Below, one piece after another: positions 25,561-36,398 of a stretch of 64,000 bases of DNA (positions within the stretch are counted from its first letter, which is position 1; each line of letters begins with the position of its first letter). The DNA lies in contig NZ_JALGBZ010000004.1 in the NCBI RefSeq assembly GCF_023757625.1, forward strand, positions 1 to 64,000. The letters run 5' to 3'. The DNA comes from Halomonas sp. S3-1-1. GTDB lineage: Bacteria > Pseudomonadota > Gammaproteobacteria > Pseudomonadales > Halomonadaceae. The notes under the pieces were generated by a model. It worked only from the letters and a program-made list of their open reading frames with translations, did not search any database and had not been told where the DNA came from. A program made the translations under genes and the position numbers.

Positions 25561-25589
25561 GGAACGTTTTTTACGGCGGTGAGTCTTTA
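25561..25589 (+). promoter_or_regulatory. Sigma-E-like promoter of mucD
   Basis: GGAACGT (25561-25567), exactly 16 bases, then TCTTTA (25584-25589) match the sigma-E element pair GGAACTT-N16-TCnnA well. Transcription would start near 25594, giving a leader of about 70 bases before mucD. E. coli degP is a classic sigma-E target, so the prediction fits the family. No experiment is implied. Confidence 0.6.
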
Positions 25590-25661
25590 ATCTGCTTGAT
25601 GGCTCGATGAGCCGAATCCTTTCCCAAGTGTGATTGCTGTTTGAACGAGGAGCTTTATCCC

Positions 25662-27077
25662 ATGAGGCGTTCGGTTGTTTCCTACTCGCTTTGGCTATGC
25701 ATGACGGCGCTACTGATAATGGGCCAATCGGCCTACGCGCAGAACCTCCCCGATTTTACCGCGCTGGTCGAAGACGCTGCCCCGGGCGTGGTCAACATTT
25801 CAACCAGTCGAACGGTCCAGCGAAGCGGCGCCGAGATGCGCGGCTTTGGCGGTCAGGATATTCCCGAGATTTTCCGTCACTTCTTCGGCGACAGCTTCCC
25901 GACACCGCCTGGAGAGCAGGGGCGCGGTCGCAGCGAAGAGCGTCAGTCTCTGGGCTCCGGTTTCGTGATTAGCGCCGATGGTTACGTGCTGACCAACGCT
26001 CATGTGGTGCAGGATGCGGACGAAATTCTCGTGCGTTTGAACGACCGACGTGAGCTTTCCGCCGAGTTGATCGGCAGCGACCAGCAAACCGACGTGGCGC
26101 TTTTGAAAATCGACGCCAACAACCTGCCGGTACTCAATCTGGGCGACTCCGACGAGCTTCAGGTTGGCGAGTGGGTAGCGGCCATCGGATCGCCTTTTGG
26201 GTTCGACCACTCGGTGACCGCGGGTATCGTCAGCGCGATCAATCGTACGCTGCCGCGCGATGCCTACGTGCCTTTCATTCAAACCGATGTCGCGATCAAC
26301 CCGGGCAACTCTGGCGGGCCACTTTTCAATCTCGAAGGCGAGGTCATCGGCATCAACTCCCAAATTTTCACCCGCAGCGGTGGCTTCATGGGCCTCTCCT
26401 TCGCCATTCCGATCAACGTGGCGATGGACGTGGCCGACCAGCTGCGTGAGGAGGGCCACGTCAACCGCGGCTGGCTGGGCGTCATGATTCAGCCCGTCTC
26501 CCGCGATCTGGCCGAATCCTTTGGCATGGACGATGCCATCGGCGCGCTCGTCGCGGATCTGGACCCGGAAGGCCCGGCGGCGGAAGGCGGCCTTCAGGCC
26601 GGAGACGTAATCGTTGGCGTCAACGGTGAAGAGGTGGATCGGTCCAGCGCTTTACCGCGTCTGATCGGCCGCGTTTCCCCGGGAAGCGACGTGTCGCTGG
26701 CGGTCATCCGCGACGGTGAAGAGATCGAACAGACCGTTCAACTGGGCAGCTGGCCGGAGTCCGAGCAGGCAAGCGCCGCGAATGGCAGCAACGATCAAAC
26801 CCGTTTGGGCGTGAGCGTGGGCGAAGTAAGCGAAGAGCTGCAGGAGCGTTTGAGCATTAGCGGCGGCGTGGAAGTGCGCCAGGTCGAGGCGGGCAGCGTT
26901 GCCGCTGACGCCGGCATTCAGTCAGGCGATGTCCTTGTCAGCGTCGATCACAAGAGCGTCGGGTCTGCCGAGGAGCTTGCAGACATCGTCGAGTCGCTGC
27001 CCAACGACCGCGCCATTCCGGTGCGCCTCTACCGTGATGGCCGCTCGCTGTTCATCGCGCTGCGCTTGCAGGAGTAA
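25662..27077 (+). CDS. mucD: Periplasmic serine protease MucD (DegP/DegQ family)
   Basis: A 471-residue HtrA-type protease and chaperone. Signal peptide cut near SAYAQ. The trypsin-like domain has catalytic H114 (TNAHVV), D144 (DVALLKI) and S217 (GNSGGPL). Two PDZ domains follow (starting about 265, NRGWLGV, and about 380, TRLGVSV). It removes misfolded envelope proteins under RpoE control. The ATG at 25662 has GAGGAG upstream; an ATG 21 bases earlier would spoil the signal sequence. Its position after rseB and before lepA matches the mucD arrangement of pseudomonads. Confidence 0.95.
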   Translation: MRRSVVSYSLWLCMTALLIMGQSAYAQNLPDFTALVEDAAPGVVNISTSRTVQRSGAEMRGFGGQDIPEIFRHFFGDSFPTPPGEQGRGRSEERQSLGSGFVISADGYVLTNAHVVQDADEILVRLNDRRELSAELIGSDQQTDVALLKIDANNLPVLNLGDSDELQVGEWVAAIGSPFGFDHSVTAGIVSAINRTLPRDAYVPFIQTDVAINPGNSGGPLFNLEGEVIGINSQIFTRSGGFMGLSFAIPINVAMDVADQLREEGHVNRGWLGVMIQPVSRDLAESFGMDDAIGALVADLDPEGPAAEGGLQAGDVIVGVNGEEVDRSSALPRLIGRVSPGSDVSLAVIRDGEEIEQTVQLGSWPESEQASAANGSNDQTRLGVSVGEVSEELQERLSISGGVEVRQVEAGSVAADAGIQSGDVLVSVDHKSVGSAEELADIVESLPNDRAIPVRLYRDGRSLFIALRLQE

Positions 27078-27121
27078 GCGGCTTTACTCGGAACACGCCG
27101 AGTAGATGCCATGTGCTCGTT

Positions 27122-27149
27122 AACGCCCCGGCCCGCCGGGGCGTTTTGC
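27122..27149 (+). terminator. Terminator after mucD
   Basis: AACGCCCCGG (27122-27131) pairs with CCGGGGCGTT (27136-27145) around a CCCG loop, followed by a short T run. The T tract is weak, so termination may be partial. Confidence 0.75.
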
Positions 27150-27325
27150 CACCTGCGGTTTGACCGCCTGGCGCGTGCAGCGTGTTAGCCGGGCGAGCGC
27201 GGCGCAATGAACATGGCACCCGCGTCTTGCTAACGGTACAATGCTGCCAATTATTCATTGCACGTTGCCGTGTAATTTTTTTGTACCGTACAGGGCTTCG
27301 TACATACCCCGGATTGCAAAGCGTA

Positions 27326-29140
27326 ATGTCATCAGAAAATACTAGTAAAATTAAGCATATACGGAATTTCTCGATCATTGCTCACATCGATCACGGCAAG
27401 TCTACGCTGTCGGATCGTTTGATTCAGACCTGCGGGGGCTTGACCGATCGTGAGCTCAAGGAGCAGGTGCTCGATTCCATGGATATCGAGCGCGAGCGGG
27501 GTATCACCATCAAGGCGCAGTCGGTGACGCTTGACTACACCGCCGCCGACGGCAGCGTCTATCAGCTCAACTTCATCGACACCCCCGGTCACGTCGATTT
27601 CTCATACGAAGTCTCCCGCTCGCTCTATGCCTGCGAAGGCGCTCTGCTGGTCGTCGATGCGGCCCAGGGCGTCGAGGCGCAGTCGGTGGCCAACTGCTAC
27701 ACCGCCATTGAGCAGGGCCTCGAGGTGCTGCCGGTGCTCAACAAGATCGACCTGCCCCAGGCCGACCCGGACCGCGTCGGCCACGAAATCGAAGAGATCA
27801 TTGGGCTCGACGCCACCGACGCCTGCCAGGTATCGGCGAAAAGCGGCATCGGCATCGAAGAGCTTCTGGAGCGGCTAGTGCGTGACATTCCGCCGCCCAA
27901 GGGCGATCCGGACGCGCCGCTTCAGGCGCTGATCATCGACTCCTGGTTCGATAACTACCTGGGCGTCGTATCGCTGGTGCGTCTTTTCGACGGCACGCTC
28001 AAAAAGGGCGACAAGATTCGTATCAAGTCGACCGGGCGCGACTGGAATACCTCGGAAGTCGGTATCTTCACGCCGCTGCGAAAGGAGACCGGCATGCTGC
28101 GCGCCGGCGAAGTCGGCTTCATCGTTGCCGGTATCAAGGAAATTCACGGCGCGCCGGTCGGTGATACCATCACCCATACCAAATCGCCGGACGTGGCCCG
28201 GCTGCCCGGTTTTCAAAAGGTCAAGCCCCAGGTCTACGCGGGCATGTTCCCGGTCAGCGCCGACGACTACGAGGATTTTCGCGACGCGCTGGAAAAACTC
28301 GCGCTCAACGACGCCTCGCTCGATTACGAGCCGGAAAACTCCGACGCGCTGGGCTTTGGTTTTCGCGTCGGCTTTCTGGGCACGCTCCACATGGAGATCG
28401 TTCAGGAGCGCCTTGAGCGCGAGTACGACCTCGATCTGCTTACCACCGCGCCCACGGTGGTTTACGAGCTCGCGATGAAAAACGGCGACGTCAACTACGT
28501 CTCTAACCCCTCGAAGCTGCCCGACATGGCGGATGTCGACGAGATGCGTGAGCCGGTGGTGCGGGCGAGTATTCTCGTGCCCCAGGACTACGTCGGCAAC
28601 GTGATCACCGAGTGCGAGCAGCGCCGCGGCACGCAGCGCGACATGCAGTTTCTGGGTAGCCAAATCCAGCTCACTTATGAGCTTCCGATGTCGGAAGTGG
28701 TGATGGACTTTTTCGACCGTCTCAAGTCGATCTCCAAGGGCTATGCCTCGCTCGAGTACAACTTCGAGCGCTTCGAGGCGGCGAAGCTCGTGCGGCTGGA
28801 CGTCCTGATCAACGGTGACAAGGTCGACGCGCTGGCGGTGATTATTCACCGCGATCACGCCCACTCCCGCGGGCGCCTGCTGGTCGAGAAGATGCGCGAG
28901 CTGATTCCGCGCCAGATGTTCGACGTGGCGATCCAGGCGGCCATCGGCGGCCAGGTCGTGGCGCGCTCCACCGTTAAGGCGCTGCGTAAGAACGTCACCG
29001 CCAAGTGCTACGGCGGCGATGTCAGCCGTAAGAAAAAGCTGCTGGAGAAGCAGAAGGCGGGTAAGAAACGGATGAAGCAGGTCGGGCGTGTGGAAATCCC
29101 TCAGGATGCCTTCCTTGCTGTGCTCAAGGTCAACGACTAG
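27326..29140 (+). CDS. lepA: Elongation factor 4 (LepA)
   Basis: A 604-residue translational GTPase that back-translocates or remodels stalled ribosomes. G1 AHIDHGKST (about residue 17), G2 RGITIKAQ, G3 DTPGH, G4 NKID and G5 SAKSG are all present. The LepA-specific C-terminal domain ends with [25 protein letters not shown] and [13 protein letters not shown] use the ATG at 27326 ([16 protein letters not shown]) because family members begin there. The 48 codons upstream read as promoter sequence and show no family similarity. The ribosome site is weak. Confidence 0.96.
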   Translation: MSSENTSKIKHIRNFSIIAHIDHGKSTLSDRLIQTCGGLTDRELKEQVLDSMDIERERGITIKAQSVTLDYTAADGSVYQLNFIDTPGHVDFSYEVSRSLYACEGALLVVDAAQGVEAQSVANCYTAIEQGLEVLPVLNKIDLPQADPDRVGHEIEEIIGLDATDACQVSAKSGIGIEELLERLVRDIPPPKGDPDAPLQALIIDSWFDNYLGVVSLVRLFDGTLKKGDKIRIKSTGRDWNTSEVGIFTPLRKETGMLRAGEVGFIVAGIKEIHGAPVGDTITHTKSPDVARLPGFQKVKPQVYAGMFPVSADDYEDFRDALEKLALNDASLDYEPENSDALGFGFRVGFLGTLHMEIVQERLEREYDLDLLTTAPTVVYELAMKNGDVNYVSNPSKLPDMADVDEMREPVVRASILVPQDYVGNVITECEQRRGTQRDMQFLGSQIQLTYELPMSEVVMDFFDRLKSISKGYASLEYNFERFEAAKLVRLDVLINGDKVDALAVIIHRDHAHSRGRLLVEKMRELIPRQMFDVAIQAAIGGQVVARSTVKALRKNVTAKCYGGDVSRKKKLLEKQKAGKKRMKQVGRVEIPQDAFLAVLKVND

Positions 29141-29155
29141 GAAGACGACACCCTC

Positions 29156-29959
29156 ATGGATTTTTCACTACTACTGGTACTGGCCGTCGCAATCACCGGG
29201 GTCATCTACTTGCTCGACGCCCTGTGGTTTCGCCCGCGTCGCCGCCGCCGCCTGAATAATGCCGAACAGGCCGCCCAGGGCGAGCTCGATGCAACCACCC
29301 GCGCCAAGCTCGAAAAAGAGTCCTGGCCGGTCGATTACTCGCGCTCGCTGTTTCCGGTGCTGCTGGTCGTGCTGGTAGTCAGAAGCTTCATTGTCGAGCC
29401 GTTCCAGATTCCCTCCGGCTCCATGCGGCCAACGCTCGAAGTGGGCGATTTCATTCTGGTCAACAAGTTCGCCTACGGGTTGCGCCTGCCGGTGATCAAC
29501 GAGCGCTTCGTCGAAGTCGGCGACCCCGAGCGTGGCGATGTCATGGTGTTTCGATTCCCCGACGAGCCATCGGTAAACTTCATCAAGCGCGTAGTGGGCC
29601 TGCCCGGCGATCGCGTTCGCTACGAGGGCAAGCAGCTCTACATCAACGGCGAGCCGGTCGCTAAAACGCTGATCGAGGAGGGGCCCGCCGCCTCGCCGCA
29701 GCAGCTATTATTGAATGAGCGGTTGGGGCCGATCAGCCACGCCATCTACAACAATCCTCGCGACCCGGGCCCGCAGATGGGCGAAGTCATCGTGCCCGAG
29801 GGCGAGTATTTCATGATGGGTGATAACCGCGACCAGTCCAACGACAGCCGCTACTGGGGGTTCGTGCCGGAGGAGAACATCGTCGGGCGCGCCTTTGCCG
29901 TCTGGATGCACTGGGACGGCGGACTGCCCAGTTTTTCGAGCGTAAGGCGAATCGAATGA
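29156..29959 (+). CDS. lepB: Signal peptidase I
   Basis: A 267-residue inner-membrane peptidase with two N-terminal membrane segments (about 5-24 and 62-80). The catalytic Ser89 lies in PSGSMRPTL and Lys144 in [11 protein letters not shown]. The domain E block [17 protein letters not shown] completes the family signature. It removes signal peptides of exported proteins. It follows lepA after 15 bases. The DUF4845 gene found between lepB and rnc in pseudomonads is missing. Confidence 0.96.
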   Translation: MDFSLLLVLAVAITGVIYLLDALWFRPRRRRRLNNAEQAAQGELDATTRAKLEKESWPVDYSRSLFPVLLVVLVVRSFIVEPFQIPSGSMRPTLEVGDFILVNKFAYGLRLPVINERFVEVGDPERGDVMVFRFPDEPSVNFIKRVVGLPGDRVRYEGKQLYINGEPVAKTLIEEGPAASPQQLLLNERLGPISHAIYNNPRDPGPQMGEVIVPEGEYFMMGDNRDQSNDSRYWGFVPEENIVGRAFAVWMHWDGGLPSFSSVRRIE

Positions 29960-29999
29960 GTCGCACCGCCCAGGTCAACGTCGAAGACGTAGGAGCATC

Positions 30000-30695
30000 G
30001 TGAGTAATTCCCTGAACGCTTTTTGCCGACGAATCGGCTACACCTTTGGCGACGAGTCGCTTCTGGAACTGGCGATGACCCACCGCAGTTTCGGTGGGCG
30101 CAACAACGAGCGCCTGGAGTTTCTGGGTGACTCGATCGTCAATTTCGTCATCGCCGAGGCGCTTTTCGAGCGCTTCCCCCAAGCCCGTGAGGGCCAGCTT
30201 TCTCGCCTGCGCGCGCGCCTGGTCAAGGGCCAAACTCTGGCAGAGCTTGCCCGGGAAATGGCCTTTGGCGAGTGTTTACGGCTGGGCTCCGGCGAGATGA
30301 AAAGCGGCGGGCACCGGCGCGAGTCGATTCTGGCCGACGCGGTCGAGGCGGTGATCGGCGCCATCTACCTCGACGCCGGTATGGACGCGGTGCGCGAGCG
30401 CGTACTTGCCTGGTATCTGGAGCGCCTCGAGAGCACCTCGCTTCAGGATACCCAAAAGGACCCGAAGACCCGTCTGCAGGAGTTTCTGCAGTCGCGCCAG
30501 GCGGCGCTTCCACGCTATGAAGTCGTCTCCGTGAAAGGTGAGGCACACGCTCAGACCTTTACCGTCGAATGCTATATCGATCTTTTGAGCGAGCATACGA
30601 CCGGTAAGGGCCCCAGCCGTCGTCACGCCGAGCAGCAAGCCGCCGAACAGGCGCTCACTCATCTTGAAAAAACTCCCGGAGATTCCGCATCATGA
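30000..30695 (+). CDS. rnc: Ribonuclease III
   Basis: A 231-residue double-strand-specific RNase. The catalytic signature [21 protein letters not shown] (about 34-54) and [12 protein letters not shown] (about 113-124) carry the metal-binding Glu and Asp. The C-terminal dsRNA-binding domain starts near 155 ([14 protein letters not shown]) and ends [18 protein letters not shown]. It processes rRNA and structured mRNA. The start is GTG at 30000 after AGGAG. Its stop overlaps the era start as ATGA. Confidence 0.96.
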   Translation: MSNSLNAFCRRIGYTFGDESLLELAMTHRSFGGRNNERLEFLGDSIVNFVIAEALFERFPQAREGQLSRLRARLVKGQTLAELAREMAFGECLRLGSGEMKSGGHRRESILADAVEAVIGAIYLDAGMDAVRERVLAWYLERLESTSLQDTQKDPKTRLQEFLQSRQAALPRYEVVSVKGEAHAQTFTVECYIDLLSEHTTGKGPSRRHAEQQAAEQALTHLEKTPGDSAS

Positions 30696-31591
30696 GTCAA
30701 ACCTGCGGCTTTGTGGCCATCGTTGGGCGGCCTAACGTAGGCAAATCGACCCTCATGAATCGTATTCTGGGCCAGAAGGTGTCCATCACCTCCCGACGCC
30801 CGCAAACCACGCGCCATCAGGTCATGGGCATCAAGACGGTTGACGAGACCCAGTTCATCTATGTCGATACCCCGGGCATGCACATCATGTCCAAGGATCG
30901 TAACAAGGCGATCAACCGCTTCATGAACCAGGCAGCTACCCAGGCGCTGCGCGACGTCGACTGCGTGGTGTTCATCATAGACCGCACGCGCTGGACCGAG
31001 GAAGACCAGGCAGTGCTGGCGCGCCTGGAGCACGTCAAGGCGCCGGTGGTGCTTGCGGTCAACAAGGTGGACCGTCTGCAGGACAAGGCCTCGCTACTGC
31101 CCTGGCTTGAGGAGGTCGGCGCGCGTCGCGAGTTTGCCGCGGTGATTCCGATTTCCGCCAAGCACGGCACCCAAGTTGAGGCCTTGGAAGAGGAGGTCGC
31201 CAAACACCTGCCGGAGAGTATTCACTTCTTCCCGGACGATCAGATCACCGATCGCAGCCTTCGCTTCATGGCCGCCGAGCTTGTGCGCGAAAAAGTCATG
31301 CGCCAGCTCGGCGATGAGCTGCCGTATCAGATGACCGTAGAGATCGAAGAGTTCCGCGAGACCGAGCGCGTCACTCACATCAGCGCCCTGATCCTGGTGG
31401 AGCGTCAGGGCCAAAAAGTCATTTTGATCGGCGAAAACGGCGAACGCATCAAGAGCATCGGTCGCGAGGCGCGCCTGGACATGGAGCGAACGCTCGGCAC
31501 CAAGGTGATGCTCAACCTGTGGGTGAAGGTCAAGCGCGGCTGGTCCGACGACGACCGGGCGCTTAAAAGCCTGGGCTACGATCTCGATTGA
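30692..31591 (+). CDS. era: GTPase Era
   Basis: A 299-residue GTPase required for 30S subunit assembly. G1 [10 protein letters not shown]2 TTRHQ, G3 DTPGMH, G4 NKVD and G5 ISAKHG are in order. The C-terminal KH domain has [24 protein letters not shown], and 16S rRNA is its target. ATGA overlap with rnc; its stop touches the possible TTG start of recO. The rnc-era-recO order is conserved in gammaproteobacteria. Confidence 0.97.
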   Translation: MSQTCGFVAIVGRPNVGKSTLMNRILGQKVSITSRRPQTTRHQVMGIKTVDETQFIYVDTPGMHIMSKDRNKAINRFMNQAATQALRDVDCVVFIIDRTRWTEEDQAVLARLEHVKAPVVLAVNKVDRLQDKASLLPWLEEVGARREFAAVIPISAKHGTQVEALEEEVAKHLPESIHFFPDDQITDRSLRFMAAELVREKVMRQLGDELPYQMTVEIEEFRETERVTHISALILVERQGQKVILIGENGERIKSIGREARLDMERTLGTKVMLNLWVKVKRGWSDDDRALKSLGYDLD

Positions 31592-31602
31592 GCAAGCCCG
31601 CC

Positions 31603-32304
31603 ATGGCCGAGCCCGCGTTTTTGCTCCACCGGCGGCCTTACCGCGAAACCAGCGCGTTGGTGGATCTGCTGACGCTGAACCACGGGCGCATCCGGGCGGT
31701 GGCCCACGGCGGCCAGCGCCCGGGCTCCAAATCCCGCCAGCGTCTGCAGCCGTTCACGCCGCTGTTCGTGGCTTGGCGCGGCGATCACGAACTTAAGCGT
31801 CTGACCCTGATGGAATCGCGCGGGCAAACGGCGCTGCTGGTGGGGGAAGGGCTTCTTTGCGGGCTCTACGCCAACGAAATCGCCACGCGTCTGCTGCCTT
31901 TGGAGCTCGCTGCCGAGGAGGTATTCGCCTTCTATAGCGCGCTGCTCGACGCGCTGCCCCAGCCGGGCGGCCGGGCGTTGGCGCTTCGCCGCTTCGAGTG
32001 GGCGCTGCTTGATGCGCTCGGGGCGACGCCGCGCTTCACCACCCCGGAAGGCGACGCTCTCGACCCTCAGGGGCGCTACCGCTTCGAGTCGCAAAGCCGC
32101 GCCTTCGTGGCCTTTGACCGGGGCATCGAAGGCCGGGCGCTGCGCCTTCTCGACCAGGGCGACTGGACCCCGGACGGGCTTTCCGGGGCGCTCAAGGCGG
32201 TCATGCGCGCCGCACTCGCGCCGCATCTGGGGTCAAAGCCCTTGCGCTCGCGCGAACTGATGGTGGATCTGGCCCGGCGCCGCTTGAAGCAGGGCGAGTC
32301 CTGA
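31603..32304 (+). CDS. recO: DNA repair protein RecO
   Basis: A 233-residue RecO that works with RecF and RecR to load RecA on gaps. The N-terminal OB-fold shows AFLLHRRPYRETSALVDLLT and GRIRAVAHGGQR. The middle has LYANEIATRLLPLE, and the end has LGSKPLRSRELMVDLARR, matching the E. coli pattern GGKPLKSRELF. I give the ATG at 31603; a TTG at 31588 overlapping the era stop would add five residues and cannot be excluded. RecO zinc-site cysteines are absent, as in many gammaproteobacteria. Confidence 0.92.
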   Translation: MAEPAFLLHRRPYRETSALVDLLTLNHGRIRAVAHGGQRPGSKSRQRLQPFTPLFVAWRGDHELKRLTLMESRGQTALLVGEGLLCGLYANEIATRLLPLELAAEEVFAFYSALLDALPQPGGRALALRRFEWALLDALGATPRFTTPEGDALDPQGRYRFESQSRAFVAFDRGIEGRALRLLDQGDWTPDGLSGALKAVMRAALAPHLGSKPLRSRELMVDLARRRLKQGES

Positions 32305-32398
32305 ACACTCCCCGGTATTTAGCGCTTTAAGTTTTGGTTTTTACAACGTCAATTTTTAACCGACGCATTCACTTTCGGATCACGTACTGGAGAGCGCC

Positions 32399-33214
32399 AT
32401 GCACCCCCCGCGGATTTTACTCGGTGTCAATATCGATCACATCGCCACGCTCAGACAGGCCCGCGGTACGCGCTACCCGGACCCGGTGCAGGCCGCACTG
32501 CTGGCAGAAGAAGCCGGCGCTGACGGCATCACGGTCCACCTGCGCGAAGATCGCCGCCATATCCAGCCGCGGGACGTACGCCTTTTGGCCGAGGTGCTCA
32601 ATACGCGCATGAACCTTGAAATGGCGGTGACCGAAGAGATGCTCACGCTTGCCGAAGAGCTTAAACCGGCCCACGTTTGCCTGGTGCCGGAGAAGCGCGA
32701 GGAGCTGACGACCGAAGGTGGGCTGGACGTGGTAGGCGGCTTCGATCAAATTCAAACCGCCTGCGAGCGTTTGGCCCGCGCCGGCTGCGACGTATCGCTG
32801 TTCATCGACCCGGAGGTTGAGCAGATCGATGCCGCGCAACGCGCCGGGGCGCCGACCATCGAGCTGCATACCGGCGCCTTTGCCGAAGCGGTCATGGGCT
32901 CGCAAGCCGCCAACGACGAATATGCCCGTCTCAACGCTGCGGCGATCCATGCGGTGTCGCTGGGGCTGGTGGTCAACGCGGGCCACGGCCTTCACTACCA
33001 TAACGCCGAGGCGATCGCCGCGCTTCCCGGTGTCAACGAACTGAACATCGGCCACGCCATCATTGCCCGCGCGCTGTTCGTCGGGCTCAAGGAGGCGGTG
33101 GTGGAAATGAAGCGTTTGATCATCGCCGGTCAGGAAGCGGGGCTGATGGCCGCGCTCGATGATCACGAGCACGATCACTACCACGACCATGCGAACGGCT
33201 GCTGCGGGCACTGA
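32399..33214 (+). CDS. pdxJ: Pyridoxine 5'-phosphate synthase PdxJ with His-rich tail
   Basis: A 271-residue PdxJ, which condenses deoxyxylulose 5-phosphate with 3-amino-1-hydroxyacetone phosphate in vitamin B6 synthesis. Family blocks: [70 protein letters not shown] and [14 protein letters not shown]. Ordinary PdxJ proteins end near residue 250. Here a tail of 18 residues (254-271) follows with six His, two adjacent Cys and several Asp, the look of a metal-binding tail. Start at 32399 after GGAGAG. acpS begins two bases after its stop. Confidence 0.95.
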   Translation: MHPPRILLGVNIDHIATLRQARGTRYPDPVQAALLAEEAGADGITVHLREDRRHIQPRDVRLLAEVLNTRMNLEMAVTEEMLTLAEELKPAHVCLVPEKREELTTEGGLDVVGGFDQIQTACERLARAGCDVSLFIDPEVEQIDAAQRAGAPTIELHTGAFAEAVMGSQAANDEYARLNAAAIHAVSLGLVVNAGHGLHYHNAEAIAALPGVNELNIGHAIIARALFVGLKEAVVEMKRLIIAGQEAGLMAALDDHEHDHYHDHANGCCGH

Positions 33215-33216
33215 GC

Positions 33217-33594
33217 GTGATCGTTGGTATCGGGTCGGACATTGCGCGGATCGCACGCTTTGAAACTGCCGTGGCGCGCCACGGTGAACGCTTTGCCGCG
33301 CGCATTCTGGGCCCTGCGGAGCACGAGAGCTGGGTGAGCCGACACCGTTCGCCGGCGTATCTGGCAAAGCGCTTCGCGGCCAAGGAGGCCTTCGTTAAGG
33401 CGCTGGGGCTTGGCCTTCGCGCCGGGATGCAGTGGCGCGAAATCCAGGTACTCAACGATGCGCTCGGCAAGCCCGTTCTCGAGCTTGCCGGCGAAGCCAA
33501 GCGGTTTTTTGAGCAAAGCGGTGCCCAAAGCGCCTACGTGTCGATCAGCGACGAGGCGGAGTACGCGCTCGCCTTCGTCGTACTCGAACGCTGA
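33217..33594 (+). CDS. acpS: Holo-acyl-carrier-protein synthase AcpS
   Basis: A 125-residue phosphopantetheinyl transferase that converts apo-ACP to holo-ACP with coenzyme A. Signature blocks: IVGIGSDIARIARFE (metal-binding Asp) and the KRFAAKEAFVKALG helix with catalytic Glu-Lys. The start is GTG at 33217, two bases after the pdxJ stop, as in many pdxJ-acpS pairs. It ends 8 bases before the convergent barA stop. Confidence 0.95.
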   Translation: MIVGIGSDIARIARFETAVARHGERFAARILGPAEHESWVSRHRSPAYLAKRFAAKEAFVKALGLGLRAGMQWREIQVLNDALGKPVLELAGEAKRFFEQSGAQSAYVSISDEAEYALAFVVLER

Positions 33595-33602
33595 CGGGGC
33601 GG

Positions 33603-36308
33603 TCAAACGAGCATGAAGCGCTGGGCGCTCAGCGCCCGGATTTCGTCGAGCAGGGCCATCGCCTGCGCCTCCAGAGCTTTTGAGATCCGGGACGATTCAT
33701 CGAAATCATGGCGGTGAAGCGCTTGCTCGAGCTCGGAGGCTGCCTCACCGAGTGCCGGGGCGCCGCAATAACGACAGGCGCCGTTGAGCGCGTGAACCGC
33801 TTCGAGCAGCGCTTCATGATCGTTCTCCTCGAGGGCCTGCTCGATCTGCGCCTTGCTTTGGGTGAGACTATCGATCAAAAGCAGTAGCTGGCGCTTGGCG
33901 AAAGCCTCGTTTCCACCGGCCCGGGCAGCGCCCAGCGCCAAATCTAGCGCGGGCGGTGCGCTGCTCGTTTTGAACTTGCCGGCCTCAATCACCTCATCGG
34001 CCGGCGGCGCTAGCCTCATGCCCAAAAAGCGGTGGGTCAGTTTCTCCAGCGCGGCTTCGTCCACGGGTTTTAGCAGCACATCGTCGATGCCTTGGGCGAG
34101 CCAGCGCTGGCGCTGGTGATCCGGTACGTGAGCGGTGACCGCAACGATCGGGCAGCGTGCCCAGGTACCATCGATCTGGCGAAGCGCCCGGCTGGTCTCG
34201 AGCCCGTCGAGCCCCGGCATGCGAATATCCATCAGCACCAGATCGAAGTAGCGCACCCGCGCGTAGTCGAGCGCGCTATGGCCGCTGTCGGCCAGCGTCA
34301 CCTCCAAGCGCTCGCTTTCCAGCAGCGCCTTGAGCAGCATGCGATTCGCGGCGTTATCGTCCACGATCAGTACGCTGACCGGACCTGTCGCTGCGAGCTC
34401 GTCCTCGATTTCGTCAGCCGGTGTGGTGCTGCTGGGAAGCAGTGTTTCAAGTGCCGCGACCATCCGGCGGCGTGTCAACGGTTTGCTGACGATGTCACCG
34501 CCAAATGGCAGCGGCCATTCGGGCAGGTCGAGTTGCGCGCCGAGGGCCAGAATCAGAGTGGGGCGCTGCGCCTGCTCGATCACTGACTCCCAGTACTCCC
34601 TGCGCGGTGCGACGAAATCTTCCGGGGTGAGCGCCAGCATCAAAAGCGCCGTGTCAGCGGTGTCGGTAAACGACACCGGGCGGGCGCCCCAGTGGGTCAG
34701 CCAGTTTTCCAGCATCGCGCGCGTGGTCGGGTGAGGCTCGTGCAGGCGCACTACCGCCTGGTTCAAGTCGAGCGGGGCTCGCGAGCTTACCGCGCTGTGG
34801 GCGCGCAGAGGGAGCGTGAACGAGAACCGCGCGCCTTCACCCAGTGCGCTGGCGATCGAAATGTCGCCGCCCATGCGCGCAATCAGCTGGCGGCAGATGC
34901 TCAGACCCAGGCCGCTGCCGCCGTACTCTCGCGAGTGGCTGGGGGAGGCCTGGGTAAAGGCATCGAACAGCCCGTGCTGCTGCTCGGCGCTAAGGCCGAT
35001 CCCTGTATCGCTGACGCTTACGTTGAGCACGACATGCTGGCCTTCTTGCTGCGCAAGCTCGGCGCGCACCACCACGTCTCCTGCGCTAGTGAACTTGATG
35101 GCGTTGCCGATCAGGTTGTTGAGCACCTGCTGAAGTCGCATCGGATCGCCGCACAGCGGGGTGGGGATATCGTCGAAGGCAAGGCCCAGTAGATGGAGCC
35201 CCTTTCGTTGAGCCTCCGGTGCGTTCAGGCCAATGACGTCATCGACTACCGTCGCCATATCGAACTCCACCTCCTCGAGGCTAAGCTGATCAGCCTCGAG
35301 CTTCGAGAAATCGAGCACGTCGTTGACCAGTAACAGCAGGTTGTCGCAGCCGCGGTGGACCTGGCGCAGCCATTCGAGCTGTCGCTTGTCGAGCTCGGAG
35401 CGCCCGAGTAGGCGGCAAAATCCGATGATGCCATTGAGCGGCGTGCGGATTTCGTGGCTCATGTTAGCCAGAAACTCGGACTTGACCGCGTTGGCCTTGA
35501 CCGCGCTACGATGCGCCAAATCCAGTTTGATGCTCTGCTCCTCGACGGTTTCCATCGACTCACAAAGCTCCTTGGTAGCCAGTTCGATCTGGCGCTGCAT
35601 GTCGCGCTGAAAATGCTGGAGATGCTCGCCAACCTGATTGATGCTTTGCCCTAGCGCGTCGAACTCGACCGCTTCGTGCTTGCCTAAACGGCGCTCGTAA
35701 TCGCCGTGGGCAAGGCGAAAGAGCGCCTGGTTGGCGCGCTCAATCGGGCGAGTGAGATAGCGGCGCATCGCGCGCCATAAAAGCAGCAAAAGGGCGCCCA
35801 GCGCGGCGCCGCCCAGGCTCAGCAGCGCCAACAGCCGGTAGCGCTCCAGGGTCAGCGTGCGGGTGTCGACTTCGGCTTCGAGCCAGCGGCCACTTCCGCC
35901 GACGCCTGCTCCGTCGTTGCCGTGATAGACCGATAGCGGAACCTGCAAGCGCCAGATGTTGCGGTCTTCGATGAGGGTGGTGGTGCGCGGCACACTGAGC
36001 CGCTGCGCGGCCAGAAGCGGGCGCCCCAGTACCAGTACTCGGTTACCTTTTTCGTCGAACAGCGTCAGCGCCCGCAGATTCTTGTACTCCATGAGCTGGC
36101 GCGCCAGGCGCTCCACGCGCGGCTCGTCGCCATCGCTCAGCGCATCGTTGAGCCCCGGCGCCAGCACTTCACTGGCGCTGACCAGTTGCTCGGTAAACAG
36201 GCGCTGCTCGGTACCGGCGTTGTGCAGGAGCAGTAGCGCGGCCATGGCGGCGTAAATCAAAAGCGGAATGCCAACCACAGCCAGCAGCGTACGCGTATTC
36301 AGGGACAT
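33603..36308 (-). CDS. barA: Hybrid sensor kinase BarA/GacS
   Basis: A 901-residue tripartite sensor kinase that phosphorylates the response regulator UvrY/GacA and so controls carbon storage and secondary metabolism. Order: membrane helix (9-28), periplasmic domain, second helix (156-178), HAMP, HisKA with H285 ([11 protein letters not shown]), HATPase ([33 protein letters not shown]), a degenerate receiver-like segment (about 515-625), a full receiver with D694 (VLMDIRMPG) and K747 (LLKPVD), and an HPt domain with H839 ([11 protein letters not shown]). Divergent from cysM, as in Pseudomonas gacS-cysM. Confidence 0.95.
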   Translation of the reverse strand: MSLNTRTLLAVVGIPLLIYAAMAALLLLHNAGTEQRLFTEQLVSASEVLAPGLNDALSDGDEPRVERLARQLMEYKNLRALTLFDEKGNRVLVLGRPLLAAQRLSVPRTTTLIEDRNIWRLQVPLSVYHGNDGAGVGGSGRWLEAEVDTRTLTLERYRLLALLSLGGAALGALLLLLWRAMRRYLTRPIERANQALFRLAHGDYERRLGKHEAVEFDALGQSINQVGEHLQHFQRDMQRQIELATKELCESMETVEEQSIKLDLAHRSAVKANAVKSEFLANMSHEIRTPLNGIIGFCRLLGRSELDKRQLEWLRQVHRGCDNLLLLVNDVLDFSKLEADQLSLEEVEFDMATVVDDVIGLNAPEAQRKGLHLLGLAFDDIPTPLCGDPMRLQQVLNNLIGNAIKFTSAGDVVVRAELAQQEGQHVVLNVSVSDTGIGLSAEQQHGLFDAFTQASPSHSREYGGSGLGLSICRQLIARMGGDISIASALGEGARFSFTLPLRAHSAVSSRAPLDLNQAVVRLHEPHPTTRAMLENWLTHWGARPVSFTDTADTALLMLALTPEDFVAPRREYWESVIEQAQRPTLILALGAQLDLPEWPLPFGGDIVSKPLTRRRMVAALETLLPSSTTPADEIEDELAATGPVSVLIVDDNAANRMLLKALLESERLEVTLADSGHSALDYARVRYFDLVLMDIRMPGLDGLETSRALRQIDGTWARCPIVAVTAHVPDHQRQRWLAQGIDDVLLKPVDEAALEKLTHRFLGMRLAPPADEVIEAGKFKTSSAPPALDLALGAARAGGNEAFAKRQLLLLIDSLTQSKAQIEQALEENDHEALLEAVHALNGACRYCGAPALGEAASELEQALHRHDFDESSRISKALEAQAMALLDEIRALSAQRFMLV

Positions 36309-36398
36309 GAAAGAAACTCATTGATTCCGTGGGTTGCCTGTCCAGTCACAGGCAGCCTCGATATAATGCAACACAACGGTGACGATAAGGAATGGACG

